Source: Pseudomonadota bacterium
Lineage (GTDB): Bacteria > Pseudomonadota > Gammaproteobacteria > Steroidobacterales > Steroidobacteraceae
Assembly: GCA_021838065.1 (NCBI GenBank)
Contig: JAKCEJ010000002.1
Location: 1-26,498, forward strand
Length of the DNA stretch: 26,498 nt
Direction: 5' to 3'
Shown here piece after piece: positions 9,022-17,527 of the stretch. The position numbers were made by a program, and so were the translations under genes. A model generated the notes under the pieces. That model saw only the letters and a list, made by a program, of their open reading frames with translations. It had not been told where the DNA came from and did not search any database. How positions within the stretch are numbered: position 1 is the first letter of the stretch; each line of letters begins with the position of its first letter.

Positions 9022-9334
9022 AAGCCCATACGCTGGTGATCCCTCTGCACGGCGCGCAGCCTGACGCAGTGCGCAGCCGCCGCGTTGGTTTGCCCCGAAA
9101 GACGGGTTTGGCGCCGCGCGCAGGGCAATGGCATGCGCCCAGCAGATGTTGCTGAAGCAACCAGATCGATGAGCCGCGACTCAGTGGCGATACCCGGCCG
9201 GGACTCGTCAATCGACCGGACTCTCCTGGACTTCGCAGGCCGGACAATCGCGATCCGGAGCGATTCAAATTAATCGTCTGTGAGACGCAGACTGTGCCAG
9301 ATTCATTCCGTATCGCGACAAGAGCATCGGAGTC
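9022..9334. other. Gap between amidase and FMN reductase
   Basis: No gene is supported. A short hairpin CGTCT-GTG-AGACG lies at 9275-9287, 48 nt before the next start. The bulged repeat GGGATTCA ... TGATCCC around 9010-9045 brackets the amidase stop codon. Confidence 0.4.
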
Positions 9335-9877
9335 ATGGTGGTGAATATTCTCGCCCTGTCTGGCAGTCTGAGGGCTGCGTCCATCAATTCGATGCTTCTA
9401 CGCGCCGCTGCACGACTTGCACCACGCGAAATCAGCGTCTCGATCTTCACTAGCCTCGGCGAGCTACCCCTGTTCAATCCAGATCTCCAAGAGCATCTTC
9501 CTGCAAGTGTACTGAGCTTTCATCGTGCGGTCGCTCGCGCAGATGCACTGCTTATTGCCAGTCCCGAGTACGCCCATGGCGTGACCGGAGCCATCAAGAA
9601 CGCTCTTGACTGGCTTGTGGGTTTCGAACCATTTACCTGCAAGTTCGTGGCAGTCCTGAACACGTCGCCGCGTGCGCACCACGCAGACGACGCTTTACGG
9701 GAAACACTCCGAACGATGGGCGCGGTGATCGTCGCGCCTGCCTCGATCTGCGTGCCATTGCTCGGGGCCCGCCTTGACGAGCCCGGGATTCTAGCTACGC
9801 CTGCCATCGCGGATGCAGTCCAGGCATGCCTTCGCGCTCTCGAGCACGCAGTTGCCTCGCGCCGTGAACCATTGTAA
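9335..9877 (+). CDS. NAD(P)H-dependent FMN/quinone reductase (flavodoxin-like)
   Basis: The predicted protein has 180 residues, typical for the ChrR/YieF-like NADPH-dependent FMN reductase family. The FMN phosphate loop is SGSLRAASINS at 9-19. The second flavin-contact motif is SPEYAHGVTGAIKNALDW at 76-93, close to the family form PEYNxSxPGxLKNAIDW. Such soluble flavoproteins reduce quinones, FMN, azo dyes or chromate by two electrons and often protect against oxidants. GGAG lies only 2 nt before the ATG, so the GTG codons at 9338 or 9341 may be the real start with better spacing. The gene is monocistronic, and a stem that contains its stop codon follows (9875-9891). Confidence 0.88.
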   Translation: MVVNILALSGSLRAASINSMLLRAAARLAPREISVSIFTSLGELPLFNPDLQEHLPASVLSFHRAVARADALLIASPEYAHGVTGAIKNALDWLVGFEPFTCKFVAVLNTSPRAHHADDALRETLRTMGAVIVAPASICVPLLGARLDEPGILATPAIADAVQACLRALEHAVASRREPL

Positions 9878-9891
9878 GGTGGAATTCCTTA
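9875..9891 (+). terminator. Short stem starting at the reductase stop codon
   Basis: TAAGG, loop TGGAATT, CCTTA, followed by TTTG. The TAA of the stem is the stop codon itself. The stem is only 5 bp and AT-containing, so terminator activity is uncertain. Confidence 0.3.
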
Positions 9892-10337
9892 TTTGATGAT
9901 CCGACCGGTCGCTCGAACGGTCGAGGCCCGAAGGTGACACAGAGGACTGAAGCCAATCCCCAAGCGCCACGATCCGGCGCCAACGGTTCGAGTCAGGAGA
10001 GACTCCCGCGTATGGGCGCGAGCTTGATGTCTTCACATCGGCTTCGAATTCTCGCTGACCAGACCGTTTTGCAGCTGCATGCGCCGGTCAGCGATTGGGT
10101 GCCGATCGCCAAACTGTGAAACGTGGCTCCGGTCAAGTGTCTGCGGCGACCTCAAGCGAGGCTCAGACGCCTAGATGAGGACACTACACGGATGCATCCC
10201 TCACAAAGAACCTTCGCCGAGCCGTGCTCGACGCAAGTCTCGGAATGAGGCAGTTGCTCGCGGCAAAGTTAAGGTTACGTTCACGGGCGGTGTGATATTC
10301 AATAATCACGGGATATCATGAGCTTGCCGGAGGATTT
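9878..10337. other. Gap upstream of the 42-aa membrane peptide
   Basis: No gene is supported. It contains a weak inverted repeat CGACCG ... CGGTCG at 9902-9923 and AT-richer sequence at about 10267-10320, just before the small gene, which is the likely place for its promoter. I could not assign boxes with confidence. Confidence 0.4.
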
Positions 10338-10466
10338 ATGCCCGTGATGCAAGTTTTCTTTGCTCTGGTCCTGGGTCTGGCCAGCCTGGGTTCGCTGGTC
10401 TTCGCCGTGATCAGCAGCCGTCCGCAGGTTGGAAATCCCGAAATCAGGCTGGATAGAGGCAAGTGA
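10338..10466 (+). CDS. Small single-span membrane protein, 42 aa
   Basis: An ATG at 10338 sits 5 nt after a textbook GGAGG (10329-10333). The frame encodes MPVMQVFFALVLGLASLGSL, then a short hydrophobic rest to about residue 26 (VFAVIS), then a polar tail ending RLDRGK. This makes one N-terminal transmembrane helix with a cytoplasmic-type positively charged C-terminus. A bulged 11-bp hairpin begins within the stop codon (10465-10494), a good sign of a complete transcription unit. I do not recognise the family. Roles for such peptides include modulation of membrane enzymes or transporters, or a type I toxin-like action; nothing here decides between them. It is too short for usual gene callers. 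Confidence 0.6.
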   Translation: MPVMQVFFALVLGLASLGSLVFAVISSRPQVGNPEIRLDRGK

Positions 10467-10494
10467 CGCGGAATGACTGTCCATCATTCGCGTC
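10465..10494 (+). terminator. Bulged 11-bp stem-loop at the stop of the small membrane gene
   Basis: GACGC, a bulged G, GAATGA, loop CTGTCCA, then TCATTCGCGTC. The 5' arm starts within the TGA stop. There is no long T tract, so it may act as a weak or Rho-assisted terminator or an RNA 3'-end stabiliser. Confidence 0.4.
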
Positions 10495-11116
10495 TGTCGC
10501 GTTTGCAACGTTGACGCATGCGCTGAACGCAAAGTCCGCTCGACTGATCGCCTATCCGCGACTGGCCGTGCGAAGGCTCAGTCGGCAGCGGATGGTGAGA
10601 TTTTAGCCTCGTCGCTCCTGTTCGAACGGCCGTCCTGGCCCTGTGTGATGGGAAGCGCACCGAGCTCGAGCCTTTTTAGAGCCGCCGCTAACGCGTAATA
10701 CTCATTCAGAGATCGCTGTCACAGCCTGAACCGGACGCGCACGCTCGTGATTCAGCTCATCCGGGTATTGCGCAACTCGTTCCGCGGTCTGTAGTGCCTT
10801 TGGAATCACGCGGTCGTCGATCAAGGGGCGCTTCCGATCCGCGGCCCGACGGGCGAGCGAGAGGCCTCGCTTGCTTGCGGCGTGGATCATTCACGAGTCG
10901 CTCACGGACATCATGGCTGAGCTGCATCCTCTGCGTTCAGCACGCTAGGCACGCAGCTTTTCTAGACCCGCGGCTCCGCCGCGACGCGCTGGGAAAATCC
11001 GGGGCGGTAATCTTTAATGCTAGCAGCGAGCGGTCTTGCCCTGGTATTCGGGATTGGCCGACGGACGCAGCAGCCGAGTTTTGACTCAGCTCTCTGAACG
11101 GGCGCATATTTTCCGC
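10467..11116. other. Gap between small membrane gene and PQQ-type propeller
   Basis: After the hairpin of the small gene, nothing is supported. A minus-strand frame at 10702-10890 (62 codons) has plausible composition but starts directly after a stop, has no ribosome site and matches no family I know. Confidence 0.4.
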
Positions 11117-12529
11117 ATGAAGCGTCACGTAGCGATTCGTCTGTTGCTGGGCATCGGCATCGCCCTATTGCTTGCCGCCCCCGGCGCCCACGCATGGGAC
11201 TGGCCGATGTTCGGCGGCAATGTGCAAAGCACCAGCGCCAACCCTCGGCCTGCGGGTATCACCGCGGCCAATGTCGAACGGCTACGGCTGCGTCGAGTGA
11301 AGCTGAGCGGCGTCGTGGACGCAAGCGCCATTTACCTACGCAGCGCAGTCATCGACGGCGCTCGTCGCAAGGCGATCTTCGTAACCACCAGCTACGGCAG
11401 AACCATCGCATTGGATCCCGATAACGGCGGTATCCTGTGGCAGTACACGCCAGCGAGCTATGGCGAGCTCGCGGGCACGCTTCAGTTCACGAATTCGACG
11501 CCGGTTGCCGATCCTGACGGGAAGTTCATTTACGCTGCTTCCCCGGACGGGTACATTCAGAAGCTGGCAGTCAGCAACGGCCAGGTCGTTTGGCGGACTC
11601 GCATCACGAAACTGCCGCAGCGGGAAAAGATGGACTCGCCGCTGAAGTTCTTCCAAGGCCATGTGATCGCCGTCACTGCAGGATACATAGGCGATCGGCC
11701 GCCCTATCAGGGTCATGTCGCCATTATCGACAGCAGGTCCGGCAAGCTGCTTCACGTGTGGAACTCGCTGTGCAGCAATCGTGCGGACCTGATCCGGCCG
11801 GACTCGTGCCGGCAATCCCGCTCGGCCATCTGGGGCCGCGCCGGGGCCGTCATTGATCCCGATGATGGCCACATTTTCATCGCCACGGGCAACGGGCGGT
11901 GGAACGGGAGCACCGACTGGGGTGATGCGCTCGTCGAGCTCAATTCCTCTGCTACCAAGATGCTCGGCAACTACACTCCGGCCAACACGGAGGAACTTGA
12001 TGACGATGATCTGGACTTGGGCTCGACCTCGCCCGTGCTGCTGGGGAGCGGTTTGATTGCCCAAGGCGGCAAGGATGGCAAGATCCGGCTGCTCAGCGAG
12101 CGGGAAATCGCCGGCGACGCGCCACACCAAGGTCACGAGCTGCAGGTCGTCGCGACGCCGGGCGGCACGGATCTATTCAGTCAGCCCGCAGTATGGCGCG
12201 ACCGTCGCGCAACCTGGATGTTCGTTTCCGACAACGATGGTACTGCAGCCTGGCGGATGCACAATGGACTCCTCCGTCGAGAATGGATCAACGACACCGG
12301 CGGCACCAGCCCATTTGAGGCCGACGGCCTGCTGTTCGTCTACGCGCCGAGCGGCGGACTCAATGTGTATGCAGCGACGTCCGGCAAGCACATTGCGAGG
12401 CTGCCCTGCGGTCCGGGCCATTGGAACAGCCCCATAGTGGTTGACGGCATGATCATTCTCCCGGAAGGCAATGCCAATAGCCGCGAAACCACTGGGGTGA
12501 TCGATATTTGGTCATTGACCGGCCGGTAG
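11117..12529 (+). CDS. Exported PQQ-like beta-propeller repeat protein
   Basis: The predicted protein has 470 residues. The start at 11117 is chosen because a clear Sec signal peptide follows (MKRHVAIRLL, hydrophobic core, cleavage likely after AHA at 26), although the ribosome site is poor. The mature protein begins WDWPMFGGN, typical of quinoprotein-dehydrogenase-type propellers. It then carries repeats of the form IALDPDNGGILWQY, KLAVSNGQVVWRT and VYAATSGKHIARL, the PQQ/BamB blade signature (A-x-D-x-x-T-G-x-x-x-W). The c-type haem motif CxxCH is absent, and I did not identify the PQQ-ligand set of alcohol dehydrogenases, so it is probably a scaffold or binding propeller rather than a dehydrogenase. 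It is transcribed towards the second Asp-box propeller. Confidence 0.82.
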   Translation: MKRHVAIRLLLGIGIALLLAAPGAHAWDWPMFGGNVQSTSANPRPAGITAANVERLRLRRVKLSGVVDASAIYLRSAVIDGARRKAIFVTTSYGRTIALDPDNGGILWQYTPASYGELAGTLQFTNSTPVADPDGKFIYAASPDGYIQKLAVSNGQVVWRTRITKLPQREKMDSPLKFFQGHVIAVTAGYIGDRPPYQGHVAIIDSRSGKLLHVWNSLCSNRADLIRPDSCRQSRSAIWGRAGAVIDPDDGHIFIATGNGRWNGSTDWGDALVELNSSATKMLGNYTPANTEELDDDDLDLGSTSPVLLGSGLIAQGGKDGKIRLLSEREIAGDAPHQGHELQVVATPGGTDLFSQPAVWRDRRATWMFVSDNDGTAAWRMHNGLLRREWINDTGGTSPFEADGLLFVYAPSGGLNVYAATSGKHIARLPCGPGHWNSPIVVDGMIILPEGNANSRETTGVIDIWSLTGR

Positions 12530-12542
12530 CCGCAGCGGCTAC
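12526..12542 (+). terminator. 7-bp stem-loop overlapping the PQQ-propeller stop codon
   Basis: GTAGCCG, loop CAG, CGGCTAC: a perfect 7-bp stem whose 5' arm contains the TAG stop (12527-12529). No T tract follows. Confidence 0.4.
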
Positions 12543-12931
12543 GTGTTCGGACCGCGAGCGACGAGTTCATCGATCACACATTGGCCGAAACGGGCCAATG
12601 CTGGTTACGCAAGATCGGCATCATCGCGAATTGACGATGTGCCAGCCGAGCGCCATCGTGCGGTCGAGTTGCTCGCGCCGGATCGTCGGCCGGCGGAGCT
12701 CGGTAGAATCGCGATGTTCCGCGGCGGCTTTCCCTGTGCTCCAGCGCAGCGCAACCGGGGGTGCTACCTCAGGAGACCCGGCGACACTCCTTTTCCTCAT
12801 CTCATCCCACTGTGTCCCGTCACGTCCTGAAATCCGGAGCATCAATTTCTCCGCCGAGCCGCCGCGACGTACACAAGACTATGTGCCGTCGCGGCCTTGG
12901 CGGAGAACTCGCAGCTGTTGACGCTTCGAAC
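12530..12931. other. Gap between convergent propeller genes
   Basis: It holds the two hairpins at 12526-12542 and 12579-12600. A plus-strand stretch around 12628-12745 reads DDVPAERHRAVELLAPDRRP in one frame and could be an eroded coding remnant, but it has no start, ribosome site or recognisable family. Confidence 0.35.
12579..12600. terminator. 8-bp hairpin between convergent genes
   Basis: CATTGGCC, loop GAAACG, GGCCAATG. It lies 49 nt after the plus-strand stop and about 330 nt before the end of the minus-strand gene. There is no T tract on either side, so it is a possible but unproven terminator. Confidence 0.35.
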
Positions 12932-15900
12932 TCACCCCAAGCGCAGAGCAGCGGACGCTCGTACGCGCCCGGCCGCTTGCGCCACGAGGGGCAAGATGTT
13001 GTCGTGGACCAGCATCTGGTCGAACTGCCGCAGGTCCTGCTGCATCAGCGTTTGGTACTGCACCTTGGCGGCACTGAGCCGCTGATCGAGCAGGTGAAGA
13101 ACCTGAATCGTCGCATCGGTCGCGGGATAGCCCGGATCTCCATACACATCGCCTGCGCCGGTGCCCAGCTCTCCGTTCAGCCAGATCAGGTCGAGATACA
13201 GGCTGTACGGGGCCAGGTAGCTCTTTTCGTCGCTGTTTGCGAGCGCCGGTGACAGCAGCTGGTTTTCCACATCCTGCATCTTGCCGCTCATCTTCTTGAT
13301 CACCTGCAGCATTTTTGCCTGGCTCGGCTTCTTGCCGGCCTTCAGCATCGCTTTGACCGTCTGCAGTTGCCTGCGCAACCATTCGATCTGATTCACCATG
13401 GCCGATACACTGGAAATGTCATCGCGAATATGAAGCAACGTCTTGACTCTGGCTGAAGTCTGGGCCGGGGTCTCGCGCGAGTGCGGGCTCGGCCGCACTT
13501 GGAACGTCTGGCTGTAGGACTTTCCGCCAACCGTCACGCGCGCCGTGTATGTGCCGGGCGCGACCAGCGGACCGACCTCCGCTTCGCGGACCCCCCAGTG
13601 GGTGATGGGCCGGGAGTTCTTGCCCATGAAGCGCAATGCGTCCCAGACATGCGGATCCGTCGAGGGCGTTGAGCGCAGTTTGATCAGCTTCGGTGGCGCA
13701 TACCGCAGATCCCAGTAGACCCGATTGATGCCGGCTTGTACGCGCGCAGCGGGGTTGCGCGCCCACCGGCCGTGCTTGAATTTCGGATTGAGTCCGGGCT
13801 TCTTGTGCGTCACGAGCTTGAGATTGCGCACCAGGGCTCCTTTCGAGTCCAGAATCGCAACCTTGATGCCCGCCGTCACTTTCTCCTTCTGCCGTTCCTT
13901 ATAGGTCTTGTGCTTCGAGGTCGCCTTTACCTTCGGCACCGAATGAAGCCAGAAGTCAACAAAGGCATGGGCTCCGCGGAAGAAGCGGTACGCCGGCCTC
14001 GACTGGAAGACCCGCACGGGCGCCTTGGCGCCAGCGCCTGCCAGCTGTTCGAGCGGGCTGATGTCCTCCATCACGTAGATGCCGCGCCCGTAAGTCGCGA
14101 CCACGAGGTCATGGAAATTCTTCTGCACCGTCTCCCAGGAGACCGGGGCGTGCGGCAGCCCGGCCTGCAGCGGAATCCAGTCTCCACCCGCATTGAACGA
14201 GGCGTAAAGCGCGCTGTTGGTCCCGGCAAAGAGCAGATCCCTGTTGTACGGATCCTGGGCAACCGAGCTCACATTGCTCGTGGGGCCCACCGGAATGCCG
14301 CGCACCATGAGCTTCCAGCTGCGCCCGAAGTTCGTCGTCTTGTAGATATACGGCTTGGTATTGCCCATCAGAGCAAGGTCCACCGCGATGTAGGCCGTTC
14401 CGGCGCTGAAGTGTGACGGCTCAATGCGGCTGACCGCTCCCCACGGCGGCAGTTGCGGGATGTGCTTCGTGACGTTGGTCCAGTGACCGCCGCCATCCTG
14501 CGTGATCCAGACCTGCCCATCATTGGTTCCCGCCCAGACCAGCCCTTCCTGCACCGGCGAGGGCGCGATGGCATAAACGACCTCGCCGTAGAACTGTCCC
14601 AGGTTGTCCTGTCGGCGCATTTTTCCCTTGTCGGGAATCCCGCCCGACGGCACGAGGTACTTGGGATTGCGTGTCGAAAGATCCGGGCTGATCACCGTCC
14701 AGCTCTGACCGCCGTTGGTCGTCCTGAAAATCACCTGGCAGCCGTAATACACGGTGTTGTGATCGAGCGGGTCGATCGCCAGGGGCGGCGTCCAGTGGCA
14801 GCGGTACTTCAGATCCTCCGGGGGTGAATCGAGGGAATGCAGGGGCCACGGGCTCACCGCCCGCGGGTAGCCGACTCTGGTGTCGAGCCGGGTGATCTCG
14901 TCTCCGTAGCAGGTGCTCCAGATGATATGGGCGTTGGTCGGATCCGGATAGATGAAGCCGGATTCACACCCTCCGAGCGGCTCCTGCCAGCCGGCGTTCG
15001 GTTCCCCAATGCCCCCAAGCAGCGGCGTGGAATGCGGATAGGCAGGACCGCGTTCGGAATCGTCGTCCTGCATGTTCGCATACACCCAGTAGGGCACGCG
15101 GTTGTCGACGGCGACGTGATACATCTGACCGATGGGCAACTCCACCGTGTGCCAGTTCCTTGCGCCCGTCGTGCTGATCTCGACCCCGCCGTCAAAGCTG
15201 TCCATCATCCGCTTCGGATTATTTGGGTCGATCCAGATGTCGTGGTTGTCCCCGCCCCAGTGAATCTTCTGGAAAGTCTTGCCCCCGTCACCGGACACAA
15301 AGAAGCTGTTGCTCGCGACGTAGACCTTGTCCTCGTCGGTCGGCGAGACGGCGAGACTGACGCTGTAGCCGGCGCGCTCGGTCAGCAGCCGGCTGTAGCT
15401 CTCCACGTGCCAGCGCTTGCCGCCGTCGTCGGAGCGCCACAGCGACCCCTGCTGAGCCGTCTCGATGAGCGCATACACGCGCTGCGGATTGGACGGTGCG
15501 ATGGCCACGTCGATCTTCCCCATGGGAGGATGAGGCATACCATGACCCTTGAGTTCCTTCCACGTGCTGCCGCCGTCGTGCGATACGTAAACTCCGCTTG
15601 ACGGCCCGCCACTCGTCATTGCCCATGGGCGCAGCTTCCATTGCCACATGCCGGCGAACAGGATGTGCGGATCCTGCGGGTCCATCGCCAGGCCGGAACA
15701 GCCCGTGTTGCCGTTGACGAACAAGACATGCCTCCAGTTCTTGCCGCCGTCCTCGGTTCGCCAGACACCGCGGGATTTCTGCGCCCGCGTACCAGTCCCC
15801 AGCGCGCAGACGAAGACATTTTTCGAATCGTGCGGGTTGACCACGATGCGGGCGATCAGCCCGGTGTCGGTCAACCCCATATGGGTCCAGGTCCGACCGC

Positions 15901-16300
15901 CGTCGCTGGACTTGTAGACCCCGTCGCCAGGCGTAATGCCGTTGCGGATGACCCAGGATTCGCCCGTGCCGGCCCAGATCACAGCATGATCACTGGGATC
16001 GATCGCCAGGGCACCGATGGACTGAACCGGCTCTTTGTCGAAGATCGGCTTGAATTTGTAGCCCCCGTCGGTCGATTTCCACACGCCGCCGGAGGCCGCG
16101 CCGACATAGTAGACGTTGGGGTCGCCCGGAACGCCGAGGACGGCGCTCACGCGGTTGCCGCGATCCGGGCCGACGAAACGAAATCGCATGGACTGCAGGT
16201 CCTTTGGAGCGATACCGTGCGCTCCGGCGGCCGGCGATACACTGAGAATCGCGAGCAAGGACAGCGCGATGAGCGATTTCGTTGACCAGCTGGCATTCAT
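12932..16300 (-). CDS. Secreted VPS10/sortilin-like BNR (Asp-box) beta-propeller protein, copy 2
   Basis: The predicted protein has 1122 residues. Two ATGs (16309 and 16300) are possible; the second is preferred because GAAGGA is 9 nt before it but abuts the first. A Sec signal peptide follows (core about residues 9-24, cleavage near AGA at 25-27). About ten Asp-box motifs occur, such as SSDGGRTW, TEDGGKNW, SHDGGSTW and SDDGGKRW; several are degenerate (STDGGYKF, TTNFGRSW). The N-terminal 150 residues align clearly with copy 1: both have GVWKS, PIFDKEP..SIGA and the GTGES block. The C-terminal part has a beta-sandwich-like domain and a helical tail rich in Lys and Gln. No catalytic residues were recognised; the likely role is exported binding or processing of proteins or glycans. 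Confidence 0.88.
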   Translation of the reverse strand: MNASWSTKSLIALSLLAILSVSPAAGAHGIAPKDLQSMRFRFVGPDRGNRVSAVLGVPGDPNVYYVGAASGGVWKSTDGGYKFKPIFDKEPVQSIGALAIDPSDHAVIWAGTGESWVIRNGITPGDGVYKSSDGGRTWTHMGLTDTGLIARIVVNPHDSKNVFVCALGTGTRAQKSRGVWRTEDGGKNWRHVLFVNGNTGCSGLAMDPQDPHILFAGMWQWKLRPWAMTSGGPSSGVYVSHDGGSTWKELKGHGMPHPPMGKIDVAIAPSNPQRVYALIETAQQGSLWRSDDGGKRWHVESYSRLLTERAGYSVSLAVSPTDEDKVYVASNSFFVSGDGGKTFQKIHWGGDNHDIWIDPNNPKRMMDSFDGGVEISTTGARNWHTVELPIGQMYHVAVDNRVPYWVYANMQDDDSERGPAYPHSTPLLGGIGEPNAGWQEPLGGCESGFIYPDPTNAHIIWSTCYGDEITRLDTRVGYPRAVSPWPLHSLDSPPEDLKYRCHWTPPLAIDPLDHNTVYYGCQVIFRTTNGGQSWTVISPDLSTRNPKYLVPSGGIPDKGKMRRQDNLGQFYGEVVYAIAPSPVQEGLVWAGTNDGQVWITQDGGGHWTNVTKHIPQLPPWGAVSRIEPSHFSAGTAYIAVDLALMGNTKPYIYKTTNFGRSWKLMVRGIPVGPTSNVSSVAQDPYNRDLLFAGTNSALYASFNAGGDWIPLQAGLPHAPVSWETVQKNFHDLVVATYGRGIYVMEDISPLEQLAGAGAKAPVRVFQSRPAYRFFRGAHAFVDFWLHSVPKVKATSKHKTYKERQKEKVTAGIKVAILDSKGALVRNLKLVTHKKPGLNPKFKHGRWARNPAARVQAGINRVYWDLRYAPPKLIKLRSTPSTDPHVWDALRFMGKNSRPITHWGVREAEVGPLVAPGTYTARVTVGGKSYSQTFQVRPSPHSRETPAQTSARVKTLLHIRDDISSVSAMVNQIEWLRRQLQTVKAMLKAGKKPSQAKMLQVIKKMSGKMQDVENQLLSPALANSDEKSYLAPYSLYLDLIWLNGELGTGAGDVYGDPGYPATDATIQVLHLLDQRLSAAKVQYQTLMQQDLRQFDQMLVHDNILPLVAQAAGRVRASAALRLG

Positions 16301-16937
16301 CTCAGTCATTCCTTCGGCGCGTTTTGACCCCACGACAGGGCACACGTGCGGGCCACCGTTCGGCGGCGGTCCGGCAGTTTCGACCCGGATTGAGCCATGG
16401 CGCCCGGCGGGCGCGAGGATGGGCTCGCGGCGGGAAGCACATGCCGCGTCGGGCATCATCGAAGATTGCGTGGTTGAGGAAGTGCAACCCGAACCAACCC
16501 CTCGGCGAGATGGCCTGGCGGCCCCTCGGTTTCTCATTAGGCCCGCATCTTAGCGCATGAGAGCCGCGAATTGTGGTCGCAGACCGCCGGTGAAACGGGC
16601 GGTGGAAGGATCAACCGGCTTTCGATCCGACACTCGACACGGCCTCCACTCTCAGGGTCCACACGCTGGCGCGGGAAGTCTAGAAGGATCAGATTCCGTC
16701 GACTAGTCAGACGCGGTGAGACGCCTTGTGCCCGCGCCGAAGCGTCGTAACGCCGCGCTCGCAGCACGGCCGGCTCGCTGACATCTGTGTCGGCGGCCTC
16801 CAGGACCAACGATGCTGCTCAGGACTCCCGGTGATGGCGATCCGCCGATAGCGCCGGCGGCCGCGTTCCATGAACTGCCGTGCTGCCGGCGCAAGCACCG
16901 GTGCAGGGGCGTCCTCGGTGCTCGATCGCGGAAGTGA
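16301..16937. other. Gap upstream of propeller copy 2; decayed 5' part of the CTP-synthase-like pseudogene
   Basis: The left side holds the GAAGGA ribosome site of copy 2 (16310-16315). The right side should contain the N-terminal half of the amidotransferase pseudogene that becomes readable at 16938. A fragment reading GDGDPPIAPAAA around 16831-16866 may be its N-terminal motif, but the spacing to the active-site region is too short, implying deletions. No intact gene is present. Confidence 0.4.
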
Positions 16938-17422
16938 CCGGCCGGTGCGGTCACTCGCTATGCGCGCGAGTCGTCGCTTCCGTACCTCGGCACCTGGGGC
17001 GCGTTTCGGCATGCGGTAATCGAGTACGCGAGGACTGTGCTCGGGTGGACGGACGCCGCCCATGCGCAGACCTCGTCGGTCGCCGGGAGCGCAGTCATAT
17101 CGGCGCTTGAGTGCGCACTGGTCGAAGCAAGTCGCCGCGTTCGTCTCCTGGCCGGCATCGGAATCGCCCGGGCCCGTGGAGCGCTTGCAGCCGAGGAGCA
17201 GTATCGGCGCCGCTACGGCCTGCGCCGGTGCTTTGGCCAGCAGATCCTTGACGGCGACCTGCGTCTGTCTGCCCAGGATACTGGCACGTGCGTGCGCTCG
17301 AGCTCGATGGCCGTGCATTCTTTGTTGCGACGCAGTTCCAGCCGGAGCGGGCCGCACTGAGAGCCGCACCCGCTGCGCCGACGGCGGTTCTGGTCAGAGC
17401 CTGGGTGATCCGGGCCGCATAA
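16938..17422 (+). pseudogene. Decayed CTP-synthase C-terminal-like class I glutamine amidotransferase
   Basis: In frame from 16938 the sequence reads ARESSLPYLGTWGAFRHAVI, then EYARTVLGWTDAAHAQT, ALECALVEASRRVRL, and EEQYRRRYGL. This matches, block by block, the family of CTP-synthase C-terminal-related GATase proteins, whose pattern I recall as LPYLGTCGGFQHAVIEYARNVLG ... EGYHCxYGLNP ... HPFFVATLFQPERAAL. Near 17285-17288 a one-base loss shifts the frame; the end (VRALELDGRAFFVATQFQPE, then RAAL) continues in the next frame to TAA 17420-17422. The nucleophile Cys is Trp (TGG 16995-16997), the His of HPFF is Arg, and the HC of YHC is RR. The first half is missing or unreadable because a TGA lies at 16935-16937. 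Lost start, frameshift and lost triad together make it a pseudogene. It is convergent with the MscS gene. Confidence 0.85.
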
Positions 17423-17509
17423 CCCGCGCTGCAAACTCTGGCGTCACGGCGGGTCGAGGCGTCCGCAGGTTCGCTATACGGCCGGGCGCGGCGGTCGGAT
17501 CCAGATCCG

Positions 17510-17527
17510 GAGTCAGGCCTGAGACTC
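17510..17527 (-). terminator. Short stem around the MscS-gene stop codon
   Basis: GAGTC, 8-nt loop AGGCCTGA, GACTC on the plus strand. The stop of the leftward MscS gene (17513-17515) straddles the edge of the 5-bp stem and the loop. It is weak on its own but fits the pattern seen at other stop codons here. Confidence 0.25.

Noticed and set aside
9983..10010. GGTTCGAGTC resembling a tRNA T-loop
   Set aside because: The flanking bases do not form a T stem, and no acceptor or anticodon arms fit around it.
10702..10890. 62-codon minus-strand frame with plausible amino-acid composition
   Set aside because: The ATG directly follows a stop, there is no ribosome site, and no family is recognised.
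14837..15601. 254-codon plus-strand open frame inside propeller copy 2
   Set aside because: Antisense shadow of a clearly real gene; no start signals and no motif.
16995..16997. Selenocysteine codon at the amidotransferase nucleophile
   Set aside because: The codon is TGG (Trp), not TGA, and no SECIS-like hairpin was noticed directly after it; the rest of the gene is broken.
16707..17369. 220-codon minus-strand open frame
   Set aside because: The opposite strand reads as conserved blocks of the CTP-synthase-like family, so this frame is a shadow of the pseudogene.
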